A DNA stretch of 64,000 bases from Eucommia ulmoides (GCA_016647705.1 CM028326.1:25807901-25871900), one strand, 5' to 3'. Positions 22,319-33,741 are shown, counted from the first letter of the stretch. The notes: generated by a model from the sequence alone, not told the origin. A program made the numbers and translations.

Positions 22319-23560
22319 ATGCTGACTGGCAGGCTTGCAGCCCTGAACCGTTTCATCTCTAAGTCTTCAGAGCAGTGTTTACCCTTTTTTAAGGTGCTTC
22401 GTGGGAACAAAGACTTTAACTGGACAAGTGAGTGTGAAGCTGCATTTTGTGATCTGAAACGTTACCTCTCCTCAACTCCCTTCCTCAGCACTCCCAATGT
22501 GGGGGAAGAGTTATTTTTATACATTTTTGCTTCCTCAACTGCGGTGAGCGCGGCCTTGGTGAGGGAGGAAAATGGTGTCCAAAACCCGGTGTACTACTCC
22601 AGCAGGGTCCTTCTTGATGCTGAGACCAGACACTCCAAATTTGAAAAGCTAGCCTATGCCTTGCTGATCGCCTCCAGAAAACTCCGGCAATATTTCCAGG
22701 CACACACCACTGTGGTTCTGACGGACCAACCCCTAAAGCAGATCCTGTATTCTCCTAACGTCTCAGGAAGGCTGATGAAGTACAGTTTTGAGCTAGGACA
22801 GTTCCATATTGAATATCGGCCGAGAACGGCCGTCAAAGGCCAAGTCCTCGCCGATTTCATCGCCGAGCTCACCTTCCCAGAAGAGCAGGATCTGGGAGTA
22901 AATCATCAAAGGCCTCCATCTTCGGGAGACCTGAGGACCTTCTCCAGCCCATGCGACTTTGACCCGATAACGTGGCAGCTCTTCACAGATGGATCATCTA
23001 ATGTAAGCGGCTGTGGGGCCGGAATGATTCTGGTAGCCCATGATAAAGAAGTTGTTGAATACGCTCTCCGACTCGGGTTCACGGCTACGAACAATGAAGC
23101 TGAGTACGAAGCTTTGCTCACTGGTCTCTGTTTGGCAAGGGAATTCAATGTGTAAACTCTCATGGTCTTTTGTGACTCGCAACTTGTGGTCAACCAGGTG
23201 AATGGTGGCTACATAGCAAAGGACCTGAGTATGTTGGCATACTTGGAAATGGTCAGAACACTTATGACAGATTTTGAAAAAATTCAAGTGTCTCAAATCC
23301 CGCGCGAAGAAAACAGGCACACTGACACCTTAGCGAATCTCGCCTCGACAGTCGAATGGACTCTGAAGAGGAGCATCCCTGTGGAGTACCTTGACACCCC
23401 AAGCATTGCAGCCTCAGATCCTGTGGCCACTATTGGTGAACTCACTGATCAGTCAACTTGGATGGACCCAATCAAGCAGTACCTAGAGCGAGGTACCCTC
23501 CCAGAAGATCGGACGGAGGCCAGAAGGGTACGCTACCGGGCATCAAGGTACACTCTCATT
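22319..23560 (+). pseudogene. Tat RNase H and second (archaeal-type) RNase H
   Basis: The connection and first RNase H domain run from LTGRLAALNRF to about 22870, and the TDQPLKQIL motif is clear. A second RNase H begins near 22975 with LFTDGSSN. It has NNEAEYEALLTGL and, after an in-frame TAA at 23153, CDSQLVVNQVNG and the final acidic REENRHTDTLANLAS. The dual arrangement is the signature of the Tat lineage. Only the stop breaks this segment. Confidence 0.88.
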
Positions 23561-24664
23561 GATGGAGTTCTTTATCGAAAGTCATTCTCAGGCCCCTATT
23601 CCAGATGTCTTCGTCCTGAAGAAGCCAAGTATGTCCTTAGCGAAACTCACGAAGGATTATGCGGCAACCACTCAGGGGATAGGTCCCTCGCTGGAAAACT
23701 ACTCCACCAAGGATATTTCTGGCCCAAAATGCATGAGAATGCCATGGAATTTGTTAAGAAATATGATAAGTGTTAGAGATTTGCCCCGCACCCTCACACT
23801 CCTCCCACCATGTTGGTTCCGATGACAAGCCCATGGCCCTCTGCTCAGTAGGGCATTGACCTCCTCGGGCCCTTCCCCCAAGGGACCGGGCAGAGGAAGT
23901 TCCTGATCGTTGCCATCGATTATTTCACAAAGTAGGTCGAGGCTGAGCCATTGGTGTGGATCACCAAGGAAAAAATTCATGACTTTGCGTGGAAGAGCAT
24001 AGTGTGCCGATTTGGGGTCCCAAGAGCGATTGTGTCCAACATTGGGACCCAGTTCGACAACTCCCTCTTCATCACCTTCTATGCCGAGCTAGGGATCAAG
24101 ACAAATTTTGCCTCCCCTGGCCACCCTCAATCGAATAGCCAAGTAAAGGTTACAAACAGGACCCTCTTACACGGGTTGAAAACAAGACTTGATAAATCAA
24201 AATGATGGTGGGTGGAAGACATCTACCCTGTCCTCTGGGCGTACCACACCACTCCAAGAACTCCAACGGGAGAAACACCTTTTGCGATGGCCTTCAGCTC
24301 CGAGGCCATCATCCTCACGGAAATGAGCGTACAAACTCTCCAAACTACCGAGGCCTTTGATCAAATCAAGAATAATGCGACGTTATCACTGAGCCTTGAC
24401 CTCCTTGAAGAGCGAAGGGAACAGGCCCAGATTCGGCAAGCTGCCTACCACCAAAGGGTAGCAAGATACTACAACCGGCGAGTCCGCCCTCACTCCTTTG
24501 ATATCGGTGACCTTGTTCTCAGAGAAGTTACTCTGGCTACCAAAGAACAAAGCGTCGGAAAGCTAACCCCTACTTGGGAAGGTCCATATAGAGTCACCGG
24601 GATTACGCGTCCAGGAACCTACGATCTCCAAATAGAGAACGGTATGCCACTCAGGCACCCGTAG
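23561..24664 (+). pseudogene. Tat integrase, several nonsense mutations
   Basis: The zinc-binding N-terminus (ETHEGLCGNHSG...KYDKC) is followed by the catalytic core with GIDLLGPFP, the conserved NIGTQFDN segment and the GHPQSNSQVKVTNR segment in place of the usual GQ-E. The C-terminal GDLVLREV...WEGPYRV domain ends at 24664. In-frame stops lie at 23774-23776, near 23848 and 23933, and at about 24203. The final conserved NADHLKRYF lies past the last stop. Integrase would insert the cDNA; this copy is dead. Confidence 0.88.
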
Positions 24665-25571
24665 AACGCCGATCATCTGAAGCGCTACTTCTGTGGGGAA
24701 GCTTCCCCTTTGTAAATAATTTTTGCTTTGTACGGTGTAATAGTTTTGCTTATCCAAATAAACAAGATGTTGTGTACAATATGCCTCGTGCTCCTCCAAG
24801 CAAACGACATCCCGACCCACAAGGTCGCGGGTGATCCTCCCTAAACGGCCTCCCGACGCTCAACGTCGCAGAGGAATCTCCACAAGACTCATCCCGGCGC
24901 TCAGCGTCGAGGGTGACAACCAAACTCTCTCCGGGAGTCAATAGTCCGTACTTGAGGATAGACTGAGGTCATCCACCAAGGGTGGGGCATTGATTGAGTT
25001 TGAGGGCCTGCAGCCAAGTACTTCTCCCTACTAGTCGACTATTAGTCTGACGTTCTAAAAGGGAAGGTGCTCCTGCATGGACTAAATGGAGATAACCTGA
25101 AAGGGTTCTTAAACGAGCCTGACTACGGAGAACTCCCCAATGACCGGCCGCAGGGGTCCTACCATCGCGTTACGCCCCTGCGAACTGAGAGGACCAGGTA
25201 CCCTGGGAAACACTCCTATTAAGTCCACGACACGATTTTCTCACGATCAACTCGTGTCCTAGACTGGGGGGTAGTGGTCTAAGGCCCTAGACAGAGACGA
25301 GAAGTTCTTGAATATTTTGTAAACTTTTCAAAATTTTACAACTCTAAAAATCATGTCGGGTAGAAAATGGCGTAGCAAAAATGTCGGGAAGAAGGATAAA
25401 CTTGCGGAAGTACGCAAAAGATAATTTACATTTATATGTTCAGAAGATGTACAAGAAAGGGTCATCAGCCCATTACAAAAAGAGGGGATCATCCACCCAA
25501 TGCAAGTCGACGAAAAGAATAAGTAAAAAATTAACAAAAGCTCAGGTGCTGGGAAAGCAACGGCCCGAAGA
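24665..25571. other. Tat 3' spacer, no gene recognised
   Basis: It holds a short CG-rich repeat at 24800-24920, in which phrases of the CCCGACGCTCAACGTCG type recur about three times. The remainder is unremarkable, with no ORF supported in either strand. Confidence 0.5.
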
Positions 25572-27026
25572 TTAGTCATCCCCGCCCTCAAAGTGAGGAG
25601 TGTCCGAGAGGGGAGAAGAAACGTCAAGCTCACCCTCTTCAGTAGCCCCCTTAATAGCACCGTCCCCCTCAGCATCTTCCTGCCCAGTCCCTTCGTGCTC
25701 GGTATCGCCCTCTGGCTCAGAGAACTCCATCTCCACATGGACAGGAGAGAAGCCAGGGTGCAAGCGGTAGATGACCTTCATTGTGTGGCCTTATTTCCAG
25801 CCTCTAGGAAGTCGCTGGCCATATTCTCCTGAAGCTCTTTATACCCAGGGCCCTCCTTCCACTGTTCCACTGCCTCTGATTTGCCCTTCTCCCTGGCCTG
25901 GGCAGCAATGGCCTGAGATTTCTACTCTTGGTCTTTAGCGCGTCGCTTGTATAAGGCTAACTCAGGCTCGAGTTTATCAATCCGCGAGTTGAGGTTTTGC
26001 TTATCAGTCCAAAGTCCAAGATTCTCCGTCCGAAGGGCGGACAGATCAGTGCGAAGTTTGGCCTCCACCTCGTCACTTTTTTTTTTAGAGAGGTTCGTTG
26101 AGAATCCACCTCGGTGAGGAGTCCATTTTCGGAGAAGATCTGGTCTGCCAGCCAGTGATACCGAAGGGCAACCTGTCGAGATAAACAAATTGGGTAGATG
26201 AGAACATGTTCGAGAAATTTAAGATAATTTGTAAAGAATATAAGTGTTGAGAAAGACTGAAGCACTTACCCCCGTCAGGTCTCTGTAGACGTCTCCGACA
26301 AGTCGCTCAAGACTGGTACTGGCGATTTTTCTCATATCAGCCAGAGGGGTCACCCGGCCCGGAAACCCCGATGCGAGCGCTGGGTTATCTAACAGGCGAG
26401 TGTTGACCTCCACCCCAGTGTTCCCAACTCTGAAGAAATCAGGACGAGCCTCAAGAGGGATAGGAGCAGCTAGTGCTGGCTTTGAAAGACACCTACCCTG
26501 TTGTGTGCCTTGCTTGGTCGGCTCTCTGGCAGGGCGCTTACCCCTCTCCTGAGGAGTCACCCTGGTGTCTGGCCCTCGTGCTTGGGGGCAAGACTCTCCA
26601 GTCTTCGCCCTGGTGCGGGTAGGAGACTGAGAAAGTGGAGTACCACCCTTGGAGGATTGCCCCTCCTCAACACTGGGGCTCCCTGTGGCCCCAGCCTTTC
26701 TCTTGGCAGAAATCTTACTCAGCAAAGCAACGTTGTCCATACCTGCTAGGAAATCACAACTCAAAATATCGGACATTAGGTGTGAAAAATGAACGATCAG
26801 AAAAAATTCTTACTATTCTCAGGCCTCGACGGGAGCTCAGCAGAGGGTAGAGACGGATCTCGGTAGAAGTAGATATCGTATAGAGTCGAGCTCAGCAACT
26901 CATTTAATTGGTTGAAGGGTGTCCTCAGGATCCTCTCTCTCTCTGTGCAGCGATCTCGGGACGCAACTCTTGTGCCTTATGCAACTTTTTACTCGGTTTT
27001 TCGCGCTCTGTACACACACACAAAAA

Positions 27027-27079
<53 letters not shown>

Positions 27080-28041
27080 ACACGACAGGAACCCAATAAG
27101 CTCAAAGTGCCTGGAGCACCGTTCCATCAGCCATCCCCGAGATTTCCTTACCGGTTTTTCCCCAGTGTCGCTGAATGGGATTCGGGTGGTCCTGCTCGTT
27201 AGGGCCCAACTCCCAGCCGTCGCCACCAAGGTAAAAGTACCTCGGCTTCCACTTTTGGCGCGCGGGCTTCCATGTCAGTTAGGAATGCCGACTTAGAGGA
27301 TACGTAACATAACCCAGCACACGATGGCAGAGACTTGGCGGATAAAAGAGCACGAAAAAGTTCCAGGCTCGATTCAATCCCTTCCGCCTTGAAGATAATG
27401 TATGCCGCTATCACTATCTTTGTACTAATCGGAGCCAGCTGTGAGGGGCACAGACCAAGCTCCACGCAGACCGCTCGGACCCAGGGGTGAATGGGAAAGC
27501 GAAGTCCGACGGTCAGCTAGTGGAGGAACACGGTAATAAAGCCCGAGGGTAGCTGGTATGCCCTTTGGTCAGCATAAGGCATCATCGTCACGACAGACTC
27601 CGAGAAGGTGTATAAGCTACGAGCTTTCACTAGGTCTTTCTCGGTTACGTTAGACTGGAGATCCCAAAGGGGACTTCGAACGGGAATAACGGAGTACAAA
27701 ATCTAGGGTCCTGGACCGCAGAAGGGCCACGGTACCAGGGGAATGGCTTGGAGGAACACTAACTGTGTTACGCGATCCTCCTCCTCTGGAATGGCAACAA
27801 AAATGGGCTCCCATGAGGAGCCTTCTCCTCCGCGCTCGTCGGGGAAACCGATCACGGACACTAGGTCAGCCCGGGAAGGTTTTCCCCTGGGCGATGGTGT
27901 CCGAACCACCAGGAAGAAAGAAGACGAGTTCAAGGCGCCCCTGCGCCGTCCTGCATCCTCAGTAGAGGGGGGTTCGCTCCGACGTGCTGGAGCCTGAACT
28001 GCTCCTTGAGCTACTCTCAGAAGAGAAAGAATATTCCGCAC
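25572..28041 (-). pseudogene. antisense spliced gene of the Tat element (plant putative gypsy-type transposon protein), decayed
   Basis: The gene lies on the strand opposite to gag-pol. Four exons can be delimited: 28041-27152, 26923-26814, 26742-26270 and 26172-25572. Donors are GTAAGG, GTAAGA and GTAAGT, and the acceptors end CTGAG, CTAGCAG and CGACAG. Exon 1 encodes the PIHPWVRAVCVELGLCPSQL...SSLELFRALL stretch typical of the plant putative gypsy-type transposon domain. Exon 3 is proline/arginine-rich, and exon 4 is a predicted coiled coil (LRTDLSALRTENLGL) with an acidic tail. In-frame stops lie near 27703 and 27517, a frameshift near 27235, and an A-run frameshift near 26090. The second Tat copy (46266-49112) shares the splice sites and reading frame. 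Its function is not known; similar antisense genes are known in related elements such as Grande. Confidence 0.8.
27031..27079. repeat. (TG)n(TA)n microsatellite
   Basis: About nineteen TG units are followed by TA units. They lie inside intron 1 of the antisense gene. Confidence 0.97.
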
Positions 28042-28191
28042 TAGAAATGTTAGAAAACATTTCTAAAATAAAAATAGTACCGTATAAAGAAGCTTCTTAG
28101 GAAACGACGAGAGAACGCGAATGCGTTTAAATGAGACGTCTACTCTCTATTTATAAAAGAAAAAAAAATCAGCCCTAGATTGACGGGCGCA

Positions 28192-28300
28192 TTGACAGGC
28201 GCACAAAACGTTGCTGGCCCCAAAAGGGGCCAGCGCTTGCTCGTCCCAAAGGGACCAGCAGGCCAGCGTGTGCTGGCCCCAATGGGGCCAGCCCGGCCTG
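28192..28300. repeat. cluster of GGGGCCAGC hairpins
   Basis: GCTGGCCCC and GGGGCCAGC alternate. One near-perfect palindrome lies at about 28212-28233 (AA centre), a second at about 28270-28292 (AAT centre), and a weaker one lies between them. The block precedes the 120-bp repeats. Confidence 0.8.
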
Positions 28301-28429
28301 CAATACCCTCAGGGGTGACTGGACTCCTCGTATGCTCAGCGTGCTTTCCCTCTCTCCTAGAGCTCATCTCAATTCTCTCCGTAATGCAGATCAGTCCGTC
28401 CTCAGGGCTTGTTCACGGTGAATGTGTGT

Positions 28430-28910
28430 TGTCTTGAAAATCGAAAAAATTCAAGGCCGCCCTACCGTGCTACTTGACCCCTGACCCCAGCCGTATGGGA
28501 GCGTATTTCAAATTAGCTCCTCTATAAAAGTTCAACTCTTGAAAAATCGTCGCCGTGAAATCGAAAAAATTCGGGGTCGCCCTGCTGTGCTACCTGACCC
28601 CGGACCTCAGCGGTATGGGAATGTATTTCAAATTAGCTCCTCTATAAAAGTTCAACTCTTGAAAAATCATCGCCGTGAAATCGAAAAAATCTGGGGTCGC
28701 CCTGCCGTGCTACCTGACCCCGGACCTCAGCGATATGGGAACTTATTTCAAATTAGCTCATCTAAAAAATTTCAACTCTTGAAAAGTTGTCGTCCTGAAA
28801 ATCGAAGACATTCAGGTACGCCCTACCGTGCTATCTGACCCCGGACCCCGACCATGTGGAGGCCTATTTCGAATAAGCTCCTCAAGAAAAAACTAACTCT
28901 TGAAAAAATG
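28430..28910 (+). repeat. 120-bp tandem repeat in the Tat 3' region
   Basis: Four units start at about 28441, 28561, 28681 and 28802, each opening TCGAAAAAATTC. Each unit contains CTACCTGACCCCGGACC and ATTTCAAATTAGCTCCTC. The first three have an exact 120-base period. They lie just upstream of the polypurine tract, and the open frame across them reflects the period being a multiple of three. Confidence 0.92.
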
Positions 28911-29007
28911 TCGATCAGAGGTGTTTCTCGCGATCCAAAGTCTCCGGGACGCCCAGTTCAGTAAGGAATTAATATCCCTGACCGCCTCGCTCCCCTCGCC
29001 GCACAGG

Positions 29008-29021
29008 GCTAGGGGGGCAAC
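29008..29021 (+). other. polypurine tract of the Tat element
   Basis: The run AGGGGGGCAAC abuts the 3' LTR start (TAATGAAGG, an eroded TGATGAAGG). Confidence 0.75.
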
Positions 29022-29818
29022 TAATGAAGGTATTTTTGGGCACCTTTGAGTCAGCACTTTAGACTCGGCCACATGTCAACCCTCGCAATGACAAGGACGA
29101 ATTCCAGAATCCACAATACCACGCTGGAGCATACACCGACTACGGCTCCTCCCTGGAATCTCATTTGCACCTAGGGAGAAACGAGGAGCCCCGCAAGGAC
29201 ATGCCGCTTTAAGCTCTACGTCGTTCCATCGATGATCAGTTTTAGGAACTCAGCCGTTCACCTCGACCGGCTTCCCTTTTCACCTTGTTTCTTCTCCAGG
29301 ACTCCACGGATCTCCGCTCTCCTCCACCTGCTCACTACCGCAAGCCTAACAAAGGCCCGCAGGCTTCGCCAAATGGGCCCAAAAGCCCAAGCCCAACGAT
29401 TATCTCCTAAACGCCCTGGATTATCGGCTAAATACCAGGTTTCGACTAATTAATCATGTTTAGACCCGACTAATCATCTCCAACGCCTATATATATCGGG
29501 GGCTATGTAAACCCGAGGTACGCTTTAATGACTTACATTACGTGCGAGTCCTTTTGTTTCCTTGCTATATTTTGTACCTTTTCTCTCTGAGCACTGATTA
29601 CCACGCCGGAGGGGCTTCACCGGGATAAACCCCGGTCTGAGCCTTCTGCAGATACACTCCCTGAGAAGTAGGACTCTAGACACAGCAGGTCAGTCCTCCT
29701 AGGACCCAGCACAGCTCGCTCAAGGACTTTTCAATCGACGACTCCACCTCAACAAGAGGACCCACCTGTCATCTGATTGGACCATACTCGAGGTGTGTAC
29801 CAGTTTTATGCACCAACA
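29022..29818 (+). repeat. 3' LTR of the Tat element
   Basis: It is 797 bp long and aligned end to end with the 5' LTR. Differences include a first-dinucleotide change TG to TA and short insertions near 29280 and 29462. It ends CACCAACA before the second AAAAC target copy. Confidence 0.93.
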
Positions 29819-30180
29819 AAAACCAACCCAAAACCAAAACTCACTCAAAATGTTAGTAACTACACCATATTATATGTAACATTCATGTAATATCAATGTT
29901 ACATGTAATATTAAAACCAACCCAAAGCCAAAACTCACTCAAAAGGTTAATAACTACACCATATTACATGTAACATTAAAACCAACTCAAAACCAAAACT
30001 TACTCAAAATGTTAGTAATTACACCATGTTCCATTTAATATTCATGTAACACCAATGTTACATGTAACATTAAAACCAAACCAAACCAAAACCAAAATCA
30101 AAAGGTTAATAACTACACCATGTTACATGTAATATTCACGTAACATCAATGTTACGTCACATTACTGTATTTTCCATTTA
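29819..30180 (+). repeat. palindromic minisatellite array, right part
   Basis: Three to four imperfect units of roughly 95 bases combine AAAACCAACCCAAAACC, a TTAGTAACTACACCAT segment and TGTTACATGTAACAT palindromes. They continue the array interrupted at 18054. Confidence 0.85.
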
Positions 30181-31007
30181 TATTTACATGTTCAATGTGA
30201 CATCCAATCTAAGCCAAAATGGCATTATAATGTCTTCATCGCATTTGATAATAACCCCTCGTTTTTTGTATGTGGAATATAACATTGTCTGTGTTAAATC
30301 GTATTTTATGTAAATATTACATGTAACATCTTATAATTCCTAGAAACTGAAAATTCTCGAAATATTATGTTACATGTAACATGAATATGAAAACTGAAAC
30401 TCATAAAAAAAATATAATGAATTTGATTTCGTTTTGAATATCTTGTTTAGACGAATTTAAATATATGATTAAATTATAAAAAAAAAATGTATACAATAGT
30501 AGTTATTTTTATTTTAATAAAATGATTTATTGAATATGGAAATTCTCAATCCCTAATATAGAATCTTCATTGTCGCATATAACATGAGAGCAAATCTGTC
30601 GACAAGAAATATACGGACCACAGTTTTGGGACTGTGTTGTGCATGAAAACTATGAAAGATGACTGTGTTGTTCACTAGTTAAATAGCGAATTTTATTGGT
30701 AAATTAGTGGTTAATATGGGTTTAAGCAGTAATTTCCCCGTATTTCAATTGTCTAGTTTCTTCTTCATTTTGGTTTCTTTTATTTATTCCTTTTCTTTTT
30801 GTTCTTTTTTTTTTAATTTATTTATTTTTTTATTCTATTTTTCATTTATTTATTTTCTAGAAGAGAAAACATGAACAAAAAAATCTAATAAGGAGACCCC
30901 CCAAAAAATATGTTTTTGTTTATTCTTGAATTTGAAAAATAAATATTTTTTTCGCTTTTGTTGTTTTTTTTTGTTTCTCTTTATTTTGGTTCAGTTTTTT
31001 TCTCTTC
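30181..31007. other. AT-rich part of a dispersed repeat, no gene
   Basis: The sequence at 30340-30560 is the inverse complement of 38970-39230, so both belong to one repeat family together with the palindromic minisatellite. I cannot define its termini or assign it to a transposon class. Confidence 0.5.
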
Positions 31008-31012
31008 ATTTT

Positions 31013-31859
31013 TGTTGATGTCAAATCTTGGTTTATTACAACAGTATGGTCTGGTCAGAGTATTTTGGTCTTTTTCCGTGCTGGGGTGAAACTGGAGAGG
31101 TCTAAGATAGGTCCTGCTTGATCAAGCAATCTGAGGAATCTTGCTACCCCAGAACACTCCAATCCGTCCTGGGATATGCTCCGAGCTGTTACTTGCCACC
31201 CCAGCTAGTCCTCTCCGACGTAAGAGTAAAAGCTCAGGAGGAAATATAAAAATGCTCTGAGTATTCAAAAAGTAATTACCTTTTACAACACTGTTTACCT
31301 TTCCTTATATAAGAGGTGAGCTATTAACGTTTGGAGGATTAGCGGCCTAAGCTGAGATTAGTACCCTAAGCTCGCCGCGTGACCACTGTGAGAGTGCGTG
31401 GAGAAATTAAGTCGGTGGGCCTGAGCTTTTTGGTCCTCTGAGGTGGGGCCCATGGGCAATGGTTGTACGGAAGCGAAAAAATGGCCCAGTCCATGACACC
31501 TGGTGGGTCTTCCCTCTGATCCTTCATGCAAGAAGTTCGCTTCCCAACCCCTCTCGAAAAGACGAGACGGGCAAGGGATGTTTTCACAATGGAGTTTGTA
31601 GAATTGGGTTCCGAGATGGGGAGTGTCGGCCTGAGAATATGCAGAGATAGGGGAAAGGTTTTTCTTGCTCGGCGACAGACCTTCCCAGATGTTACTAGGA
31701 ATGCTTTCCTAGGACTTACCGATCTGAGTTGGGTCAGACCCCTGGTCAGCGGAGTCTCGTGGCTTCGTTATCAATACAACCGGGTCTCTCTCGGGGCTAG
31801 TAGACACGTGGCGGTATTCTATTGGAAGTTTGGGGGGAAGACCATTTTTACACTCATCA
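31013..31859 (-). mobile_element. Tat-family solo LTR; target duplication ATTTT
   Basis: It runs from TGTTGATG to ACTCATCA and is flanked by ATTTT at 31008-31012 and 31860-31864. On the minus strand it begins TGATGAGTG, like the Tat LTR start TGATGAAGG. A TATA-like CTTATATAAGAGG lies at about 31303. The T-rich flanks weaken the target-duplication evidence, but the termini and family resemblance support it. Confidence 0.72.
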
Positions 31860-32096
31860 ATTTTATTTTTATTTTTGTTTATTCTCTTTCTTAGCCGAGA
31901 AAAAAAAATGGGAATAATTTTTTTTGTTTTTATTTTTATTTTTGGATAACTGAGAAAATAAAAAAAAATGATTTTGTTTTGTTCAATTGTTTCTTTTAAT
32001 TTACTTTTTCAATGCTAGTAATTTATTTATATTCCTCTTTTTTTTTCTCTGAAAAGTCAGAAAAGAAACAAGAAAATGAAAAACATTATTTTCGAA

Positions 32097-32966
32097 GAGC
32101 ATCTCCAAGAGAGATGCAAGAATTTGATATGTCATTTGCCCAAATGGCATACCAAGAGCCCAAATGGCACAAAAAAAAAAAAAGGCACTCCGAGGGATGT
32201 GCTATTTGGGTATGCCAACCCCTATTCCCTGATCTAAATTAGCCCAAATTAGCTTAACCCAACAGCTCTAATTAATCTAACATAAATTAGCCCAACCTAT
32301 AACTCATCCCAATTCACAGCCATAGTTTAGATCTAACATAAATTAAGCATATATTAATTCATACCCACTTGCCCTAATTCACAAATTGCAAAAAATACAG
32401 AGAAAGAGATGGAGGATCAACCTTGGGTTGCGATGGAGGCTAGCGGCGATGGCGGTGTAGTGATTTGTGAATGCTATGGCGATGGCGGCAAAGGCTTTCG
32501 ATGGAGATAGCGGCGGCAACGAAGGCAACTGCGGCGAACTGCGATGGAAGCTTGCGATGGTGAGGCAGTTCAGATCTGGTTTGCGACGGCGAACTGCGAT
32601 GGAGGCTTGCGATTCAGATTTGGTTGTGCATTGGGGGCTTGCAATTCAGATCTGATCGTGCGATTCAAAATGGTGATTCTTGATCTGGTTCAATTTTCAT
32701 TTTCTTGTTCCTTCATCATCAATTTATAAACTGTTTTCTTCTCTTTTTTTCAAATTAGGGGTTTGGTTTTGAAATTTCAGACCGTTGGAATACGGCTACT
32801 CCAATGGTCAAATGGCACAGGCTGATGGTTGTGCCAAATATGGCACAGCAGACCTGGCGTGCCATTTTTGGCACAGCAGATACAATAGCCATTGGAGTTA
32901 TTTTTTGGTTTCAAAAACATCATTTTTGGGATGACACACTAGATACATGAGCTGTTGGAGATGCTC
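32097..32966. mobile_element. non-autonomous TIR transposon (870 bp) with GAGCATCTCCAA ends
   Basis: The left end GAGCATCTCCAAGAG and the right end TTGGAGATGCTC are inverted repeats flanked by 3-bp GAA on both sides. Subterminal CAAATGGCAC/GTGCCATTT motifs recur at both ends. The centre (32410-32660) is GC-richer, with repeated GGCGATGG-type phrases that could be captured genic DNA. No transposase is encoded. Confidence 0.75.
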
Positions 32967-32969
32967 GAA

Positions 32970-33682
32970 TAAAATTGATAAAATAGGAAGCATACTTCGT
33001 ATAATCCAAAAGAAATTATTTTCACATTTCAAAAAATAAAAAGGACATAATATATATATGTGTGTGTATTCATATTCTGTTTTATTGTAACTGCTGATAC
33101 ATGTTGACGGTGACCGTCCCACGCTGCCAAACCACTGCCTCCTCTCCTCTTTGTTCTCTCTCTTTCTCTCTTATGAAATTATAGTTGATTTGACTACAAG
33201 ATTTTTCAGAACATTACATGCTATCAAAATGTACATCATTTAATCGATTAAATGTTTGATATATTTGAAGATAAACTCATTTTTAAATATAAAATTAAAA
33301 TGGGCCCAAGTCAATATATTTTCTTTTATAAAACTCTATTTATAAAAAATAAATAAAAATAAATAAATAAATATATATATATAATAAAAATCCGTGCTTT
33401 CAAATTACAAATTATTATATCCATAATAAACATCATTTCTCCTTAAATATTGTTTTAATTGTCACAAATTAGTATATTTTATTTGTGTACTAAAAATTTC
33501 AAAGTTACCAAAAGTGATGTAACTAAATATTCATCTTGCTTCACTGTCTAAATATTAATTTATTTATTTTTTTAACTTACAATTTAATTTATTTTTTTAA
33601 GTTGCGCCTTTAGACTCGGATAGTACGCTAGTAAAAAAAAAAGTAAGGAATAATCTACCGATTTCCTTGTTCACTCTCTAAG
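32970..33682. other. AT-rich intergenic DNA
   Basis: Short CT-rich and AT-rich tracts are present. No gene or element boundary is identified. Confidence 0.4.
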
Positions 33683-33687
33683 GTGCT

Positions 33688-33741
33688 GTTTTCCCATATT
33701 TCTGTTTCTGTTCTCTAAAATATTGGAACAGAAACAGAAAT
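33688..33741. repeat. snap-back inverted repeat (21-bp perfect arms)
   Basis: The arm CCCATATTTCTGTTTCTGTTC is followed after 12 bases by its exact complement. Related motifs recur from here to about 37580. Confidence 0.9.

Larger units (their letters stand above)
18055..29818 (+). mobile_element. Tat-lineage Ty3/gypsy retrotransposon, 11.8 kb, full length but decayed
   Basis: Two LTRs (18055-18828 and 29022-29818) bound gag, protease, RT, two RNase H domains and integrase in that order. These are followed by a 4.3 kb 3' region with an antisense spliced gene and a 120-bp tandem repeat. Perfect AAAAC target duplications lie at 18050-18054 and 29819-29823. The second archaeal-type RNase H domain and the antisense gene define the Tat lineage. 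Many stops and at least one frameshift in gag-pol show that it is dead. The two LTRs differ by scattered substitutions and small indels, so the insertion is not recent. Confidence 0.93.

Noticed and set aside
28539-28838. 99-residue plus-strand ORF with internal protein repeats
   Set aside because: It is the translation of the 120-bp tandem repeat (40 codons per unit); no family resemblance, and the real gene nearby is antisense.
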